Shown: piece after piece, positions 33,890 to 42,531 of the stretch
Position numbering within the stretch: the stretch's first letter is position 1
How the letters are laid out: each line of letters begins with the position of its first letter
Assembly (NCBI RefSeq): GCF_014200675.1
Contig: NZ_JACHCI010000028.1
Coordinates: 1 to 64,000 of the forward strand
Direction: 5' to 3'
DNA from: Janthinobacterium saanense
Lineage (GTDB): Bacteria > Pseudomonadota > Gammaproteobacteria > Burkholderiales > Burkholderiaceae_D
DNA length: 64,000 bases
Translations under genes and position numbers: made by a program
The notes under the pieces: model-generated
Seen by the model: only the letters and a program-made list of their open reading frames with translations
The model's database searches: none
Told to the model about the DNA's origin: nothing

Positions 33890-35214
33890 CGATGCCACGC
33901 GGGCGTTGGTGGCCCTGGTGGCCGCGTAGCCTGTTTGCGCGCCTGATGCTGATTTCGCTGAGTGGCCTGGCCGTCGCCTACGCCTTGTCCTTTACCGTGA
34001 CGTTTTATGAACGGGGGCAGGCCACGACCTCCTTGATGCTGGGTGATATGGAGCAGGATGTGGCCAGCTCGGTGGCCTTGCTGGACCGGCTGCCGGCTGC
34101 CGAGCGCGCGCAGTGGCTGCCGCGCCTGGAGCGGCGCACCTACAGTTTCATGCTGGGGCCGGGCCTGCCTGGTGCGGCGCCCGATGCGCATCTGTCCGAA
34201 TTGCTGGCGGCGTCTATCGAGCGCTCCATCGGCCAGCATTATCAATTGACCGCCAGCGCCATTCCGGGCTTGCGCGAACATTTGCAAGTGCATTTGCGCC
34301 TCAGCGACGGCGCGCCCTTGACCATCGATTTGCGGCCGCGCGGCTTGCCCGTCTCACCGTGGCTGATGCCGCTGCTGCTGCTGCAACTGCTGCTGCTGGC
34401 CGGTTTTTCCTGGTGGTGCGTGCGCCTGGCCACGCGTCCGCTGGCTGAACTGGCGCAGGCGGCCGATGCGCTGGGCCCCGACTTGAAAACCGTGCGCCTG
34501 CCGGAAGACGGTCCGGCCGAAGTGGCGCGCGCGGCGACCGCCTTCAATGCCATGCAGGACCGTATCGGCACCTATATGCATGAGCGCATGCATATCCTGG
34601 CGGCGATCTCGCACGATTTGCAGACTCCCATCACGCGCATGCGCCTGCGCGCCGACCTGATGGACGACGGCGACCAGCGCGACACCCTGATCCGCAATTT
34701 GCAGGAAATGGAATACCTGGTGCGCGAAGGCGTGACGTATGCGCGCACCCTGCATGGCGCTACCGAGCAGCCGCGCCGCATCGACCCCGATGCGCTGCTC
34801 GACAGCCTGCTGTGCGATTATCTCGACGCGGCGGCGGACGTCACCTTGAGCGGCCATATCGGCGTGCCCATGCTGCTGCGCCCCGTGGCCTTGCGGCGCA
34901 TCCTGGTCAACCTGATCGACAACGCCTTGAAATACGCAGGCAGCGCCGAGCTGGCGGTGGAATCGTCGGGCGGCGTGGTGACGATTTGCGTGCTCGATCG
35001 CGGCCCCGGCATCGCACCGGACAAGCTGGAAACGGTGTTTCAGCCGTTCTACCGCCTGGAGACATCGCGCAACCGCGACAGCGGTGGTACGGGCCTGGGG
35101 CTGGCAATCGCGCGCCAGCTGGCGCAGGCCATCGATGTACGTCTCAGTCTTGCCAACCGTCCCGGCGGCGGCCTGGAAGCGCGGCTAAGCTTTGTATCCG
35201 AGATTTGTACCTGA
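33886..35214 (+). CDS. sensor histidine kinase
   Basis: 442 residues from the ATG overlapping the regulator stop. Two membrane spans (about 15-38 and 160-180) enclose a periplasmic sensor of about 120 residues without a recognised domain. Then come a HAMP linker, the dimerisation box 'ILAAISHDLQTPITRMRLRADL' with His243, and the ATPase boxes 'NLIDNALKYAG' (N), 'DRGPGIAPDKL' (G1) and '[15 protein letters not shown]' (G2). All catalytic motifs are intact. It phosphorylates the neighbouring regulator. The signal is unknown, but redox is suggested by the genes sharing the palindrome. Confidence 0.93.
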   Translation: MTMPRGRWWPWWPRSLFARLMLISLSGLAVAYALSFTVTFYERGQATTSLMLGDMEQDVASSVALLDRLPAAERAQWLPRLERRTYSFMLGPGLPGAAPDAHLSELLAASIERSIGQHYQLTASAIPGLREHLQVHLRLSDGAPLTIDLRPRGLPVSPWLMPLLLLQLLLLAGFSWWCVRLATRPLAELAQAADALGPDLKTVRLPEDGPAEVARAATAFNAMQDRIGTYMHERMHILAAISHDLQTPITRMRLRADLMDDGDQRDTLIRNLQEMEYLVREGVTYARTLHGATEQPRRIDPDALLDSLLCDYLDAAADVTLSGHIGVPMLLRPVALRRILVNLIDNALKYAGSAELAVESSGGVVTICVLDRGPGIAPDKLETVFQPFYRLETSRNRDSGGTGLGLAIARQLAQAIDVRLSLANRPGGGLEARLSFVSEICT

Positions 35215-35215
35215 G

Positions 35216-35240
35216 TGTATCTGGCGCCCGTCCAGATACA
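35216..35240. promoter_or_regulatory. TGTATC-N13-GATACA palindrome, site 2
   Basis: Same arms and spacing as at 32879-32903; here the arms extend inward to TGTATCTGG/CCAGATACA. It begins two bases after the kinase stop and lies about 116 bases before the Ohr gene. A further CCCGGATACACGGG-like element is near 35273. Confidence 0.65.
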
Positions 35241-35355
35241 TTCCCCGCTACTTGCTCCACGCAGTGACACAGCCCGGATACACGGGCGGCGTCTAATAAG
35301 ACTCAGCGCCAGGCAATCCCTGCCGGCACTCTTATTTAACAGCGAGGAGCACGCA

Positions 35356-35775
35356 ATGCATCAAGTCGATAAAGTTCTGTACACCGGTAAAACCCACACC
35401 ACGGGCGGGCGCGATGGCCTGTCCCGCAGCGACGATGGCCGTCTCGATATCATGCTGTCTTCGCCCGGCAGCGCAGGACTGGGCACCAATCCGGAACAGC
35501 TGTTCGCCGCTGGCTGGTCGGCCTGCTTTATCGGTGCGCTGGGCAAGGCGGCTGCGAAGATGAAAGTCGCGCTGCCGTCTGATTTATCCGTCGATGCCGA
35601 AGTGGATCTGGGCATGGCGGGCGACGCTTATCTGCTGCAGGCGCGGCTCGGTATCCACCTGCCTGGCCTGGCGAGTGACGTGGCCCGGGCCCTGGTCGAT
35701 GCCGCGCACCAGACCTGCCCGTATTCTAAACTGACACGCGGTAACATCAACGTGGCATTGCAGCTGTTGGCCTGA
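35356..35775 (+). CDS. organic hydroperoxide resistance protein, Ohr/OsmC family
   Basis: 139 residues, start set by GAGGAG before the ATG. Cys57 in 'AAGWSACFIGAL' and Cys121 in 'HQTCPYSKLTRGN' are the two active-site cysteines of Ohr peroxidases, which reduce lipid and organic hydroperoxides with dihydrolipoyl reductants. The protein has the Ohr length and the N-terminal 'VLYTGKTHTTGGRDG'. No OhrR (MarR-type) gene is adjacent; instead the palindrome shared with the two-component system lies upstream. The next gene starts 22 bases later, probably in the same operon. Confidence 0.9.
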   Translation: MHQVDKVLYTGKTHTTGGRDGLSRSDDGRLDIMLSSPGSAGLGTNPEQLFAAGWSACFIGALGKAAAKMKVALPSDLSVDAEVDLGMAGDAYLLQARLGIHLPGLASDVARALVDAAHQTCPYSKLTRGNINVALQLLA

Positions 35776-35796
35776 TTTTTCTGCCGGGAGAAAACC

Positions 35797-36837
35797 ATGT
35801 TCAAGAAACAGCCTGAAACGATGAACGATCAGCGCCGCCATCTGTTGACAGGGGCCGCCGCCATGGCCGGCCTGTCGATGGTCCAACTGCCATTCATGCA
35901 GGTGGCGCAGGCCGCTGGCGCTGGAACGATAGCGGCGCCAGCGCTGGCGCCCATCAGGCAGATACAGGCCGGCGAACTCGATACCGGGTATTTCGAGGCG
36001 GGGCCAAGCGACGGCAAACCGGTCATCCTGCTGCACGGCTGGCCTTACGATATCCACAGCTATGCCGAAGTCGCGCCCATGCTGGCGGCGCTGGGCTACC
36101 GGGTGATCGTGCCCCATCTGCGCGGTCACGGCACGACGCGCTTCCTGTCGGCCAGCACGTTCCGCAATGCGCAGCAATCGGTGGTGGCGCTCGATATCAT
36201 CGCCCTGATGGACGCCCTGCAGATCGAAAAAGCCATCCTGGCCGGCTATGACTGGGGCGCGCGTACGGCCAATATTATTGCGGCGCTGTGGCCGCAGCGC
36301 TGCAAGGCCATGGTCTCGGTCAACGGCTATCTGATCAACAACCTGGAGCGCAACCAGCTGCCCCTGGCGCCGACAGTGGAGCATGGCTGGTGGTACCAGT
36401 TTTACTTTGCGACAGAGCGGGGCCAGGCTGGCTACGAAAAGTACCGGCGCGAATTTGCCAAGTTGATCTGGAAAGTCAATTCGCCGAGCTGGCAGTTCGA
36501 CGATGCTACTTTTGAGCGCAGCGCGGCCTCGTTCGACAATCCCGATTACGTCAGCATCGTGATCCATAACTACCGCTGGCGCCTCAGCGTGGCCAAGGGC
36601 GATCCGAAATACGATGCGCTGGAACAGCGTCTGGCCGCCGGCCCCGTGATCGGCGTACCGACCATCACCATCGATGGCGATGCGGATGGCGTGGCGCCGG
36701 CGTCGGATGGCACGGCTTACGCCAGCAAGCTCTCGGGCAAGCGCACGCACCGCGTATTAAAAGGCGTGGGTCACAACCTGCCGCAGGAAGCGCCGCATGA
36801 ATTTGCCAGGGCAGTGGTGGAAGTCGATAGTTACTGA
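35797..36837 (+). CDS. exported alpha/beta hydrolase, epoxide-hydrolase-like
   Basis: 346 residues. 'NDQRRHLLTGAAAMAGLSM' looks like a Tat signal (twin Arg), so the protein may be exported folded. The hydrolase core has the oxyanion motif 'HGWP' (80-83), the nucleophile Asp152 in 'GYDWGARTA', and a late His in 'GVGHNLPQEAP'. Asp instead of Ser in the nucleophile elbow points to epoxide hydrolase or haloalkane dehalogenase chemistry over esterases. It follows the Ohr gene closely and may detoxify oxidised lipid products, which is inference from context. Confidence 0.82.
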   Translation: MFKKQPETMNDQRRHLLTGAAAMAGLSMVQLPFMQVAQAAGAGTIAAPALAPIRQIQAGELDTGYFEAGPSDGKPVILLHGWPYDIHSYAEVAPMLAALGYRVIVPHLRGHGTTRFLSASTFRNAQQSVVALDIIALMDALQIEKAILAGYDWGARTANIIAALWPQRCKAMVSVNGYLINNLERNQLPLAPTVEHGWWYQFYFATERGQAGYEKYRREFAKLIWKVNSPSWQFDDATFERSAASFDNPDYVSIVIHNYRWRLSVAKGDPKYDALEQRLAAGPVIGVPTITIDGDADGVAPASDGTAYASKLSGKRTHRVLKGVGHNLPQEAPHEFARAVVEVDSY

Positions 36838-36951
36838 CGGAGTTGAAAACCCGCTTGCCAGCGCCTGCAAGGACACGGTAGTATCGTTGCAGGCGCACTC
36901 ATTGTGCCAACGTCGCTCGGACGGATCCGGGCGCTTACGTAGCGAGATATC

Positions 36952-38154
36952 ATGACCGACAGCCAAGCTCCGCGCAGCTTTTCGCGCATCAATCGTCTTC
37001 CCCCTTACGTTTTCAATATCACCGCCGAACTCAAGATGGCCGCGCGCCGCCGTGGCGAAGACATCATCGACATGTCGATGGGGAACCCGGATGGCGCCAC
37101 GCCGTCCCACATCGTCGACAAGCTGATCGAGACCGTGAAACGGCCCGATACGCACGGCTATTCCGCCTCCAAGGGCATACCCCGCTTGCGCCGCGCGATT
37201 GCGCATTGGTACAAGAAGCGCTACGAAGTCGAGATCGATCCGGATAGCGAAGCCATCGTCACCATCGGTTCGAAAGAAGGCCTGGCGCATCTGATGCTGG
37301 CCACGCTGGACCGGGGCGACACGGTGCTGGTGCCCAACCCCAGTTACCCCATCCATATCTGGGGCGCGGTGATCGCAGGCGCCGATATCCGTTCCGTGCG
37401 CATGGGGCCGGGCGTGGATTTTTTTGCGGAGCTGGAGCGGGCGATCCGCGAAAGCTATCCGAAACCAAAGATGATGGTGCTGGGTTTCCCCTCGAACCCG
37501 ACGGCGCAATGCGTGGAGCTGGAGTTTTTCGAGCGGGTGGTGGCACTGGCCAGGCAGCATAATATTTTGGTGGTGCATGACCTGGCGTATGCCGACATCA
37601 CCTACGATGGCTGGAAGGCGCCGTCCATCATGCAGGTGCCTGGCGCGCGCGATGTGGCCGTGGAGTTTTTCACCATGTCCAAGAGCTACAATATGGCGGG
37701 CTGGCGCATCGGCTTCATGGTCGGCAATGCGGAACTGGTGGCCGCTTTGGCGCGTATCAAGAGTTATCACGATTACGGCAGTTTTACGCCGGTGCAGGTG
37801 GCGGCGATCGCGGCGCTGGAAGGCGATCAAAGCTGCGTGACGGAGATTTGCGCCCAGTACCAGCGCCGCCGCGACGTGCTGGTGAAAGGCTTGCACGAGG
37901 CGGGCTGGATGGTGGAAAAACCGAAGGCGTCCATGTATATCTGGGCGCATATCCCGGAAGCCTATCGCCATCTGGGTTCGCTGGAGTTTGCCAAGCTGCT
38001 GCTGGAAAAAGCAAAGGTGAGCGTCTCGCCCGGCATCGGTTTTGGTGAGTACGGCGATGAATATGTACGCTTCGCCCTGATTGAAAATGAGTCGCGCGTG
38101 CGGCAGGCGCTGCGGGGCATCAAGCAGATGCTGCGCGAACCTGCCGCCACCTGA
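36952..38154 (+). CDS. alaC: alanine-synthesising class I aminotransferase
   Basis: 400 residues. '[42 protein letters not shown]' at the N-terminus and '[20 protein letters not shown]' with PLP-lysine Lys244 match AlaC (YfdZ), which transfers an amino group from glutamate to pyruvate. '[20 protein letters not shown]' also fits this group. The assignment over MetC-type or LL-DAP aminotransferases rests on these signatures. Its stop abuts the stop of a receptor gene on the other strand with no spacer. Confidence 0.85.
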   Translation: MTDSQAPRSFSRINRLPPYVFNITAELKMAARRRGEDIIDMSMGNPDGATPSHIVDKLIETVKRPDTHGYSASKGIPRLRRAIAHWYKKRYEVEIDPDSEAIVTIGSKEGLAHLMLATLDRGDTVLVPNPSYPIHIWGAVIAGADIRSVRMGPGVDFFAELERAIRESYPKPKMMVLGFPSNPTAQCVELEFFERVVALARQHNILVVHDLAYADITYDGWKAPSIMQVPGARDVAVEFFTMSKSYNMAGWRIGFMVGNAELVAALARIKSYHDYGSFTPVQVAAIAALEGDQSCVTEICAQYQRRRDVLVKGLHEAGWMVEKPKASMYIWAHIPEAYRHLGSLEFAKLLLEKAKVSVSPGIGFGEYGDEYVRFALIENESRVRQALRGIKQMLREPAAT

Positions 38155-40623
38155 TCACATCTTGTAGTTCAGGCTCAAGAAGATGCTGCGTGGAGCGCCG
38201 TAACGCTCCAGGCCGCCGGACCAGGAATAGCCTAGCGCCTGGTAGTAGCGGCGGTCGAGCAGGTTGTCGACGTTGAGCCGCAGCTGCAGCTTGTCATTGA
38301 CCCGGTAGCCGGCCGTCAGGCCGAGCAGGGCGTAAGTGCCCTGGCTGGTATAAAAGCCCGTGTCGCTGCGGTAGATCTTGTCCTGGGCGTAGATGGCGCC
38401 GCCTACGTTCCATTTGGACAGGTCGCCGGCCAGCTGGTAATTGGTGTACAGCTTGAACAAGTGTTTCGGTTCATCGGTGGCGATGCGCTGGCCGATATTG
38501 CTGGCGATGCTGTCCTTGATGTATTTCGCCATCACATAGGTATAGCCGGCCGATATCTGCCAGCCGGGCAGGGGCGAACCCGATACTTGCAAGTCCACTC
38601 CTTCGCTGCGCACCTGGCCGGCCGCGCGCGAGCAGCTGATTTTTCCACCCGTCGGGCAGTTTTGATCATCGGCCATGGCGCGGTTGTTTTGCTCGATGCG
38701 GAACAGGGCCGCGCTGGTATTGAGCGCGCCGCCAAAGTATTCGCCTTTGACTCCCACTTCATAATTGGTGCCGGTCAGTGGTGGCAAGGTATTGCCCTTC
38801 ACGTCGATGGCGCTTTGCGGCTCGAAAATCTGCGTGCCGCTGGCGTACAGCGAGTGCCGCTGGTCCAGGTCGTAGACCAGGCCCGCGTAAGGCGTGAATT
38901 TGGCGCTTTCTTCCAGGCCGCGTTTCCAGGTCGGCGGCGTTTCATACCAGCCCGTCACATCTTGCGCATACCAGCCGAAGCGCCCGCCCAGCAACAGGTG
39001 CAAAGGGGCGGCCAGGCTGAAATTACCGGCGGCATACACGCCTTTTTCACTGGTCTTGCGGCCCCAGGCATACAAGGGCGCGGCGTGGCCATTCATGGCA
39101 AACGCGCGCGGATTCCAGTGGCGGATATCGATCACGCGGTCGCTATCGTTTTCCCACGCCTGCGAGGCCAGCGAGTCGTCATGGCGGTAGCTGCTGCCGA
39201 TGATGAGGTCATGCTGGCGTCCGAACCAGTTGACAGGGCCGCTGGCGCGCAGGTCGGCCACCAGCTGCCTGGTGCCGTAATGCCAGCCCGTTTCCGATTG
39301 GCTCAGCAGATAGTCTTCGCCATCGATGCGGCTGTTGGTGGTGTTGCGCGTGTTCGAGGTGGCGTCGATATGCGTGACGGCGAAACGGGCCCGCCAGCCG
39401 CCTTCCATGCGCTGTTCCAGGTCGGCGAACAGCACATTATTGTCGCGGTTCTGGAAGGAGTCGGCATTGTTGAAAAAGCTGGAACGGGGCAAGTCCATGT
39501 GGCGGCCATCGGCAAAAGTCGGCAAGCCGACAAACAGGCCATTGGTGCGGCTGCGCTGCACGGAAAAGCCGATGCCCAGGGTGGTGTCGGGCGCCAGGTC
39601 CGCTTCCACGATGCCGTACAGGGTGGCATCCTTGTGCTTGACGATATCGATGTAGCTATCGCTGTCGCGCCAGCTGCCAGCCACCCGGCCACGCACGGTG
39701 CCGGCGTCGTTCAGGGCGTTGCTGGCGTCCACAGTCAATTGCTGCTTGTTCCAGCTGCCCGCGCCGGCCGACAGGTTCAGCAGCGGCGTGGCGGTAGGGC
39801 GCTTGCGCACCAGGTTGATGCTGCCCGATGGCGCGCCGGCGCCTTCGAGCAAGCCGGTGGCGCCGCGCACCACTTCGACCCGGTCGTACATGATCATGTC
39901 GGCCGAGACATTGCGCTCGTTAAAACCCGTGACATCAAGCGGCAAGCCATCCACGTTGACGTGGCTCAGCGCAAAGCCGCGCGCAAAATAGGTCGCCTCC
40001 TGGTCCGATACGGCTTGCCCCTTGCTGTAAATGCCCGGCGTGGCCTGGGCCACGTCTTGCAGGCTGCTGAGTTCGAAATCATCCATCTGCTGGCGCGAAA
40101 TGATGCTGACCGTTTGCGGCGTCTGCCGCTGCGACAGCGACAGGCCGGTGGCGGTGCTCATGGCGCGCGTGGTGTAGGAGCTGGTCCCTTCGGTGCTGTT
40201 GTTGTCCGCCTGCGCGCTGACGGTCACGCCCGGCATGGTGGCCATCGCCGTCTCCGCGCCAGCCTTGCGCAGGCTGTAATTGCCATTGCCTTCTTCGACG
40301 ATTTCCAGGCCGCTGCCATCGAGCAGTTTCTGGAAACCTTCATACACGGTGTAGCGGCCTTGCAAGCCCTTGCTGTGCAAACCGTTGACTTGCGCCGAAG
40401 CGGTCGCCACGCTGACGCCCGCTTCGATGGCGAAGGTGGACAGCGCGGCATTCAGTGGGCCGGCCGCGATCTGGTAAGTGCGCTGGCTTGCGGCGGCGCT
40501 CTCGGCGGCCACTGCGGCTTGTGGCGTGATGGCCGTGGCGAAGCCAACGCCGATCAGCAGGGCCAGCGCGGCGCGCACGGCGACGGTGGTTGGATGTCTT
40601 TGTGGAGAGTGCTGCAATGCCAT
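38155..40623 (-). CDS. TonB-dependent siderophore receptor with STN signalling domain
   Basis: 822 residues from the ATG at 40623, preceded by AAAGGGA; a longer frame lacks an RBS. The signal peptide ends near residue 40. The STN (secretin/TonB N-terminal) domain 'RTYQIAAGPLNAALSTFAIEAGVSVATASAQVNGLHSKGLQGRYTVYEGFQKLLDGSGLEIV' is followed by a plug with 'DRVEVVRGATGLLEGAG' and a barrel that ends in 'NYKM'. The STN domain and the neighbouring FecR/FecI-like genes show it is a transducer: ligand binding outside activates the sigma factor. Ferric siderophore is the likely ligand ('PSGSINLVRKRPT' is typical of ferrisiderophore receptors). Confidence 0.92.
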   Translation of the reverse strand: MALQHSPQRHPTTVAVRAALALLIGVGFATAITPQAAVAAESAAASQRTYQIAAGPLNAALSTFAIEAGVSVATASAQVNGLHSKGLQGRYTVYEGFQKLLDGSGLEIVEEGNGNYSLRKAGAETAMATMPGVTVSAQADNNSTEGTSSYTTRAMSTATGLSLSQRQTPQTVSIISRQQMDDFELSSLQDVAQATPGIYSKGQAVSDQEATYFARGFALSHVNVDGLPLDVTGFNERNVSADMIMYDRVEVVRGATGLLEGAGAPSGSINLVRKRPTATPLLNLSAGAGSWNKQQLTVDASNALNDAGTVRGRVAGSWRDSDSYIDIVKHKDATLYGIVEADLAPDTTLGIGFSVQRSRTNGLFVGLPTFADGRHMDLPRSSFFNNADSFQNRDNNVLFADLEQRMEGGWRARFAVTHIDATSNTRNTTNSRIDGEDYLLSQSETGWHYGTRQLVADLRASGPVNWFGRQHDLIIGSSYRHDDSLASQAWENDSDRVIDIRHWNPRAFAMNGHAAPLYAWGRKTSEKGVYAAGNFSLAAPLHLLLGGRFGWYAQDVTGWYETPPTWKRGLEESAKFTPYAGLVYDLDQRHSLYASGTQIFEPQSAIDVKGNTLPPLTGTNYEVGVKGEYFGGALNTSAALFRIEQNNRAMADDQNCPTGGKISCSRAAGQVRSEGVDLQVSGSPLPGWQISAGYTYVMAKYIKDSIASNIGQRIATDEPKHLFKLYTNYQLAGDLSKWNVGGAIYAQDKIYRSDTGFYTSQGTYALLGLTAGYRVNDKLQLRLNVDNLLDRRYYQALGYSWSGGLERYGAPRSIFLSLNYKM

Positions 40624-40702
40624 GGGTTCCCTTTCGATGGTGCAGATTTTTCTGCTTCTATCTGATATGACGGAGCAGATCTGATAACCGGACAAATTAT
40701 TT

Positions 40703-41677
40703 TCAGGCCGGCTCCATCGTGATCCACCAGCGCGTGCGCTGGCGCAGGCGGATCGGCAGACTGCGTTGCAGCAGATGCAGAATATTGTCTGTATCTTTCA
40801 GTTGAAACGTGCCGGAAACGGGCAGCTTGGCCAGTTCGGGCGCGCAGCACAGCACGCCGTGGCGATAGCGCGCAATTTCCGCCAGCAGATCGCCCAGCGG
40901 CGTGTTGTCGGCCACCAGCACGCCTTTGGACCAGGCGTCAAAGTGGGGCGCCAGCGGCATCCTGGCCGAGATGGCGTCTTGATTAAAACTGGCTTGTTCG
41001 CCAGCTTTCAGGATGCGCGCGGCCAGTTCGCCATGTTTGGGCCGGATTTCCACCGCGCCCTGCATCACGGCCACCTGCGTGCGTGGCTGGAACAGCGCGT
41101 CATCGTGCCTGACGCTAAAACGCGTGCCGATGGCGCGGATGCGGCCTTGCTCCGTCTGGACCAGGAAAGGACGCGGCGGGGATGCCGTGTCGGGCGCCGT
41201 CTCGATATGGATTTCGCCGCTGCGCAAACGTATCAGCCGCTCTTGCCGGCCATACGCGATATCGATGGCGGTGTCCGTATTGAGCACGATACGTGTGCCA
41301 TCGCCCAGCGTCATGGGCCGGATTTCGCCCCTGGCCGTGCGCACATCGGCGCGCCATGCGGGGCCACCGGCCAGGTGATCCGCGCCCCACAGCAGCGGAC
41401 CGGCCGCGATCAGCGCCGCCAGGGTCTTGACGGTGCTGCGCCGCGTTTTTCTTATTGGACGGTCCAGCACGCGCATGCCGGCCGCCGGTGGCAGCAAACC
41501 CAGGCTGTGGCACAGCATTTCAGCACGCTGCCAGGCTATTTCATGGGCCGGGTCGCTGCTGCGCCACGCTTGCCAGGCTTGCTGCTCCTGCGGGCCGCAG
41601 TCTTGCGAGCGCAGCCGCACCAGCCATGCAGCGGCTTCGTGCGCGGCGCGCGGATCGACATTCACACCTGCGGTCAT
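40703..41677 (-). CDS. FecR-family anti-sigma factor
   Basis: 324 residues, start overlapping the sigma-factor stop by four bases (ATGA). The N-terminal DUF4880-like region 'AAAWLVRLRSQDCGPQEQQAWQAWRSSDPAHEIAWQRAE' is cytoplasmic and binds the sigma factor. A single membrane span lies at about 82-100. The periplasmic FecR domain ('ADVRTARGEIRPMTLGDGTRIVLNTDTAIDIAY') and a C-terminal STN-like module follow. It relays the signal from the receptor encoded 79 bases downstream. Confidence 0.92.
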   Translation of the reverse strand: MTAGVNVDPRAAHEAAAWLVRLRSQDCGPQEQQAWQAWRSSDPAHEIAWQRAEMLCHSLGLLPPAAGMRVLDRPIRKTRRSTVKTLAALIAAGPLLWGADHLAGGPAWRADVRTARGEIRPMTLGDGTRIVLNTDTAIDIAYGRQERLIRLRSGEIHIETAPDTASPPRPFLVQTEQGRIRAIGTRFSVRHDDALFQPRTQVAVMQGAVEIRPKHGELAARILKAGEQASFNQDAISARMPLAPHFDAWSKGVLVADNTPLGDLLAEIARYRHGVLCCAPELAKLPVSGTFQLKDTDNILHLLQRSLPIRLRQRTRWWITMEPA

Positions 41678-42219
41678 GCGATCAACAATATGCAGCGGGC
41701 TATCGCCTGCACCAGGTAGCGGTGCACGGTGCGCTCGCTGATCGCCAGGCGCGCGGCGATCTCGGCATGGCTCAAGCCTTCCAGGTGCGACAGCAAAAAG
41801 GCGCTGCGCACGGGCGCGGGCAAGCCATCGAGCATGGTGTCGATGCGGTGCAGGGTTTGCAGGATATCGAGCCGCTCTTCGGGCGACATGGCCGTCAGTT
41901 CCGGCACGTGGGCCAGGGTGTCCAGCCACGCTTGTTCCAGCGACAGGCGGCGGTAATGGTCGATCACCAGGCGTTGCGCCACCGTCGTCAGGTAGGCGCG
42001 CGGTTCGCGCAACGCTGGCTGATGGGTGTTTGTCAGCAGACGCACAAAGGTATCGTGCGCCAGGTCGGCCGCCTGGTCCGCGCATTGCAGCTTGCCGCGC
42101 AGCCAGCGCAGCAGCCAGCCGTGGTGCTGCTGGTAGATTGCGGTGATGGGATCGGTGGCGGTGAGGGCAATGGTCACGATGGCTGGCGCTGGCATCCGGA
42201 GACAGGCATGTCTTGCCAT
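41674..42219 (-). CDS. ECF sigma factor, FecI-like
   Basis: 181 residues. Sigma-2 'YQQHHGWLLRWLRGKLQCADQAADLAHDTFVRLL' and sigma-4 'LPAPVRSAFLLSHLEGLSHAEIAARLAISERTVHRYLVQAI' are intact. An iron-starvation sigma factor of the FecI group should transcribe the receptor gene when the ligand is bound. No strong RBS is seen at either candidate ATG (42219 or 42195). A Fur box lies 18 bases upstream of the first. Confidence 0.92.
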   Translation of the reverse strand: MARHACLRMPAPAIVTIALTATDPITAIYQQHHGWLLRWLRGKLQCADQAADLAHDTFVRLLTNTHQPALREPRAYLTTVAQRLVIDHYRRLSLEQAWLDTLAHVPELTAMSPEERLDILQTLHRIDTMLDGLPAPVRSAFLLSHLEGLSHAEIAARLAISERTVHRYLVQAIARCILLIA

Positions 42220-42236
42220 CCAGAGAGGTCTTTATT

Positions 42237-42255
42237 GAGAATAATTCTCATTATC
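42237..42255 (-). promoter_or_regulatory. Fur box upstream of the FecI-like gene
   Basis: On the minus strand the 19-mer GATAATGAGAATTATTCTC matches most of the Fur consensus (GATAATGATAATCATTATC). The position, just before the sigma-factor start, fits iron repression of the whole signalling set. Confidence 0.75.
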
Positions 42256-42394
42256 GCAAAAATGCTGCAATTGCGTCAATCGCGCCACAGACAGTGTTGC
42301 GTGGTTCAGACACTGCCTCAGAGCAGCATCGCGGCGATGTTTGCCGCGCAGCAGGACTGAGTTAGGCCGCACGCCCTTATTATCATTCAACCGT

Positions 42395-42516
42395 ATTTCT
42401 ATCATCACCAATATAAAGTGGTTCAATATGCTGCAACGCGACATACTGCACTTGTCTCCTCTATCTCCTCCAAGGAAATAGATTCAGCCCGCTCCTGCAG
42501 CGGGCTTTTTTTTGCC
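42395..42516 (+). ncRNA. predicted small RNA unit, four-copy family, copy 3
   Basis: ATTTCTATCATCA box, GTGGTT/CATACT promoter-like elements (-10 at 42442-42447), TTGTCTCCTCTATCTCCTCC CU-rich start, a TCTAT/ATAGA hairpin with a CTCCTCC-rich loop and the common terminator (T run 42506-42513). It lies between the divergent-from-it FecI gene and the convergent ROK gene, so it has no shared transcription with either. Confidence 0.68.
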
Positions 42517-42531
42517 TGTTGGATTTGCTTC

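Noticed and set aside
35797-36837. Calling the alpha/beta hydrolase a haloalkane dehalogenase
   Set aside because: The nucleophile Asp fits both groups, but the halide-stabilising Trp pair cannot be confirmed from sequence alone.
38461-40665. Open frame of 734 codons antisense to the STN receptor gene
   Set aside because: Shadow of a well-supported receptor; no RBS or domain.
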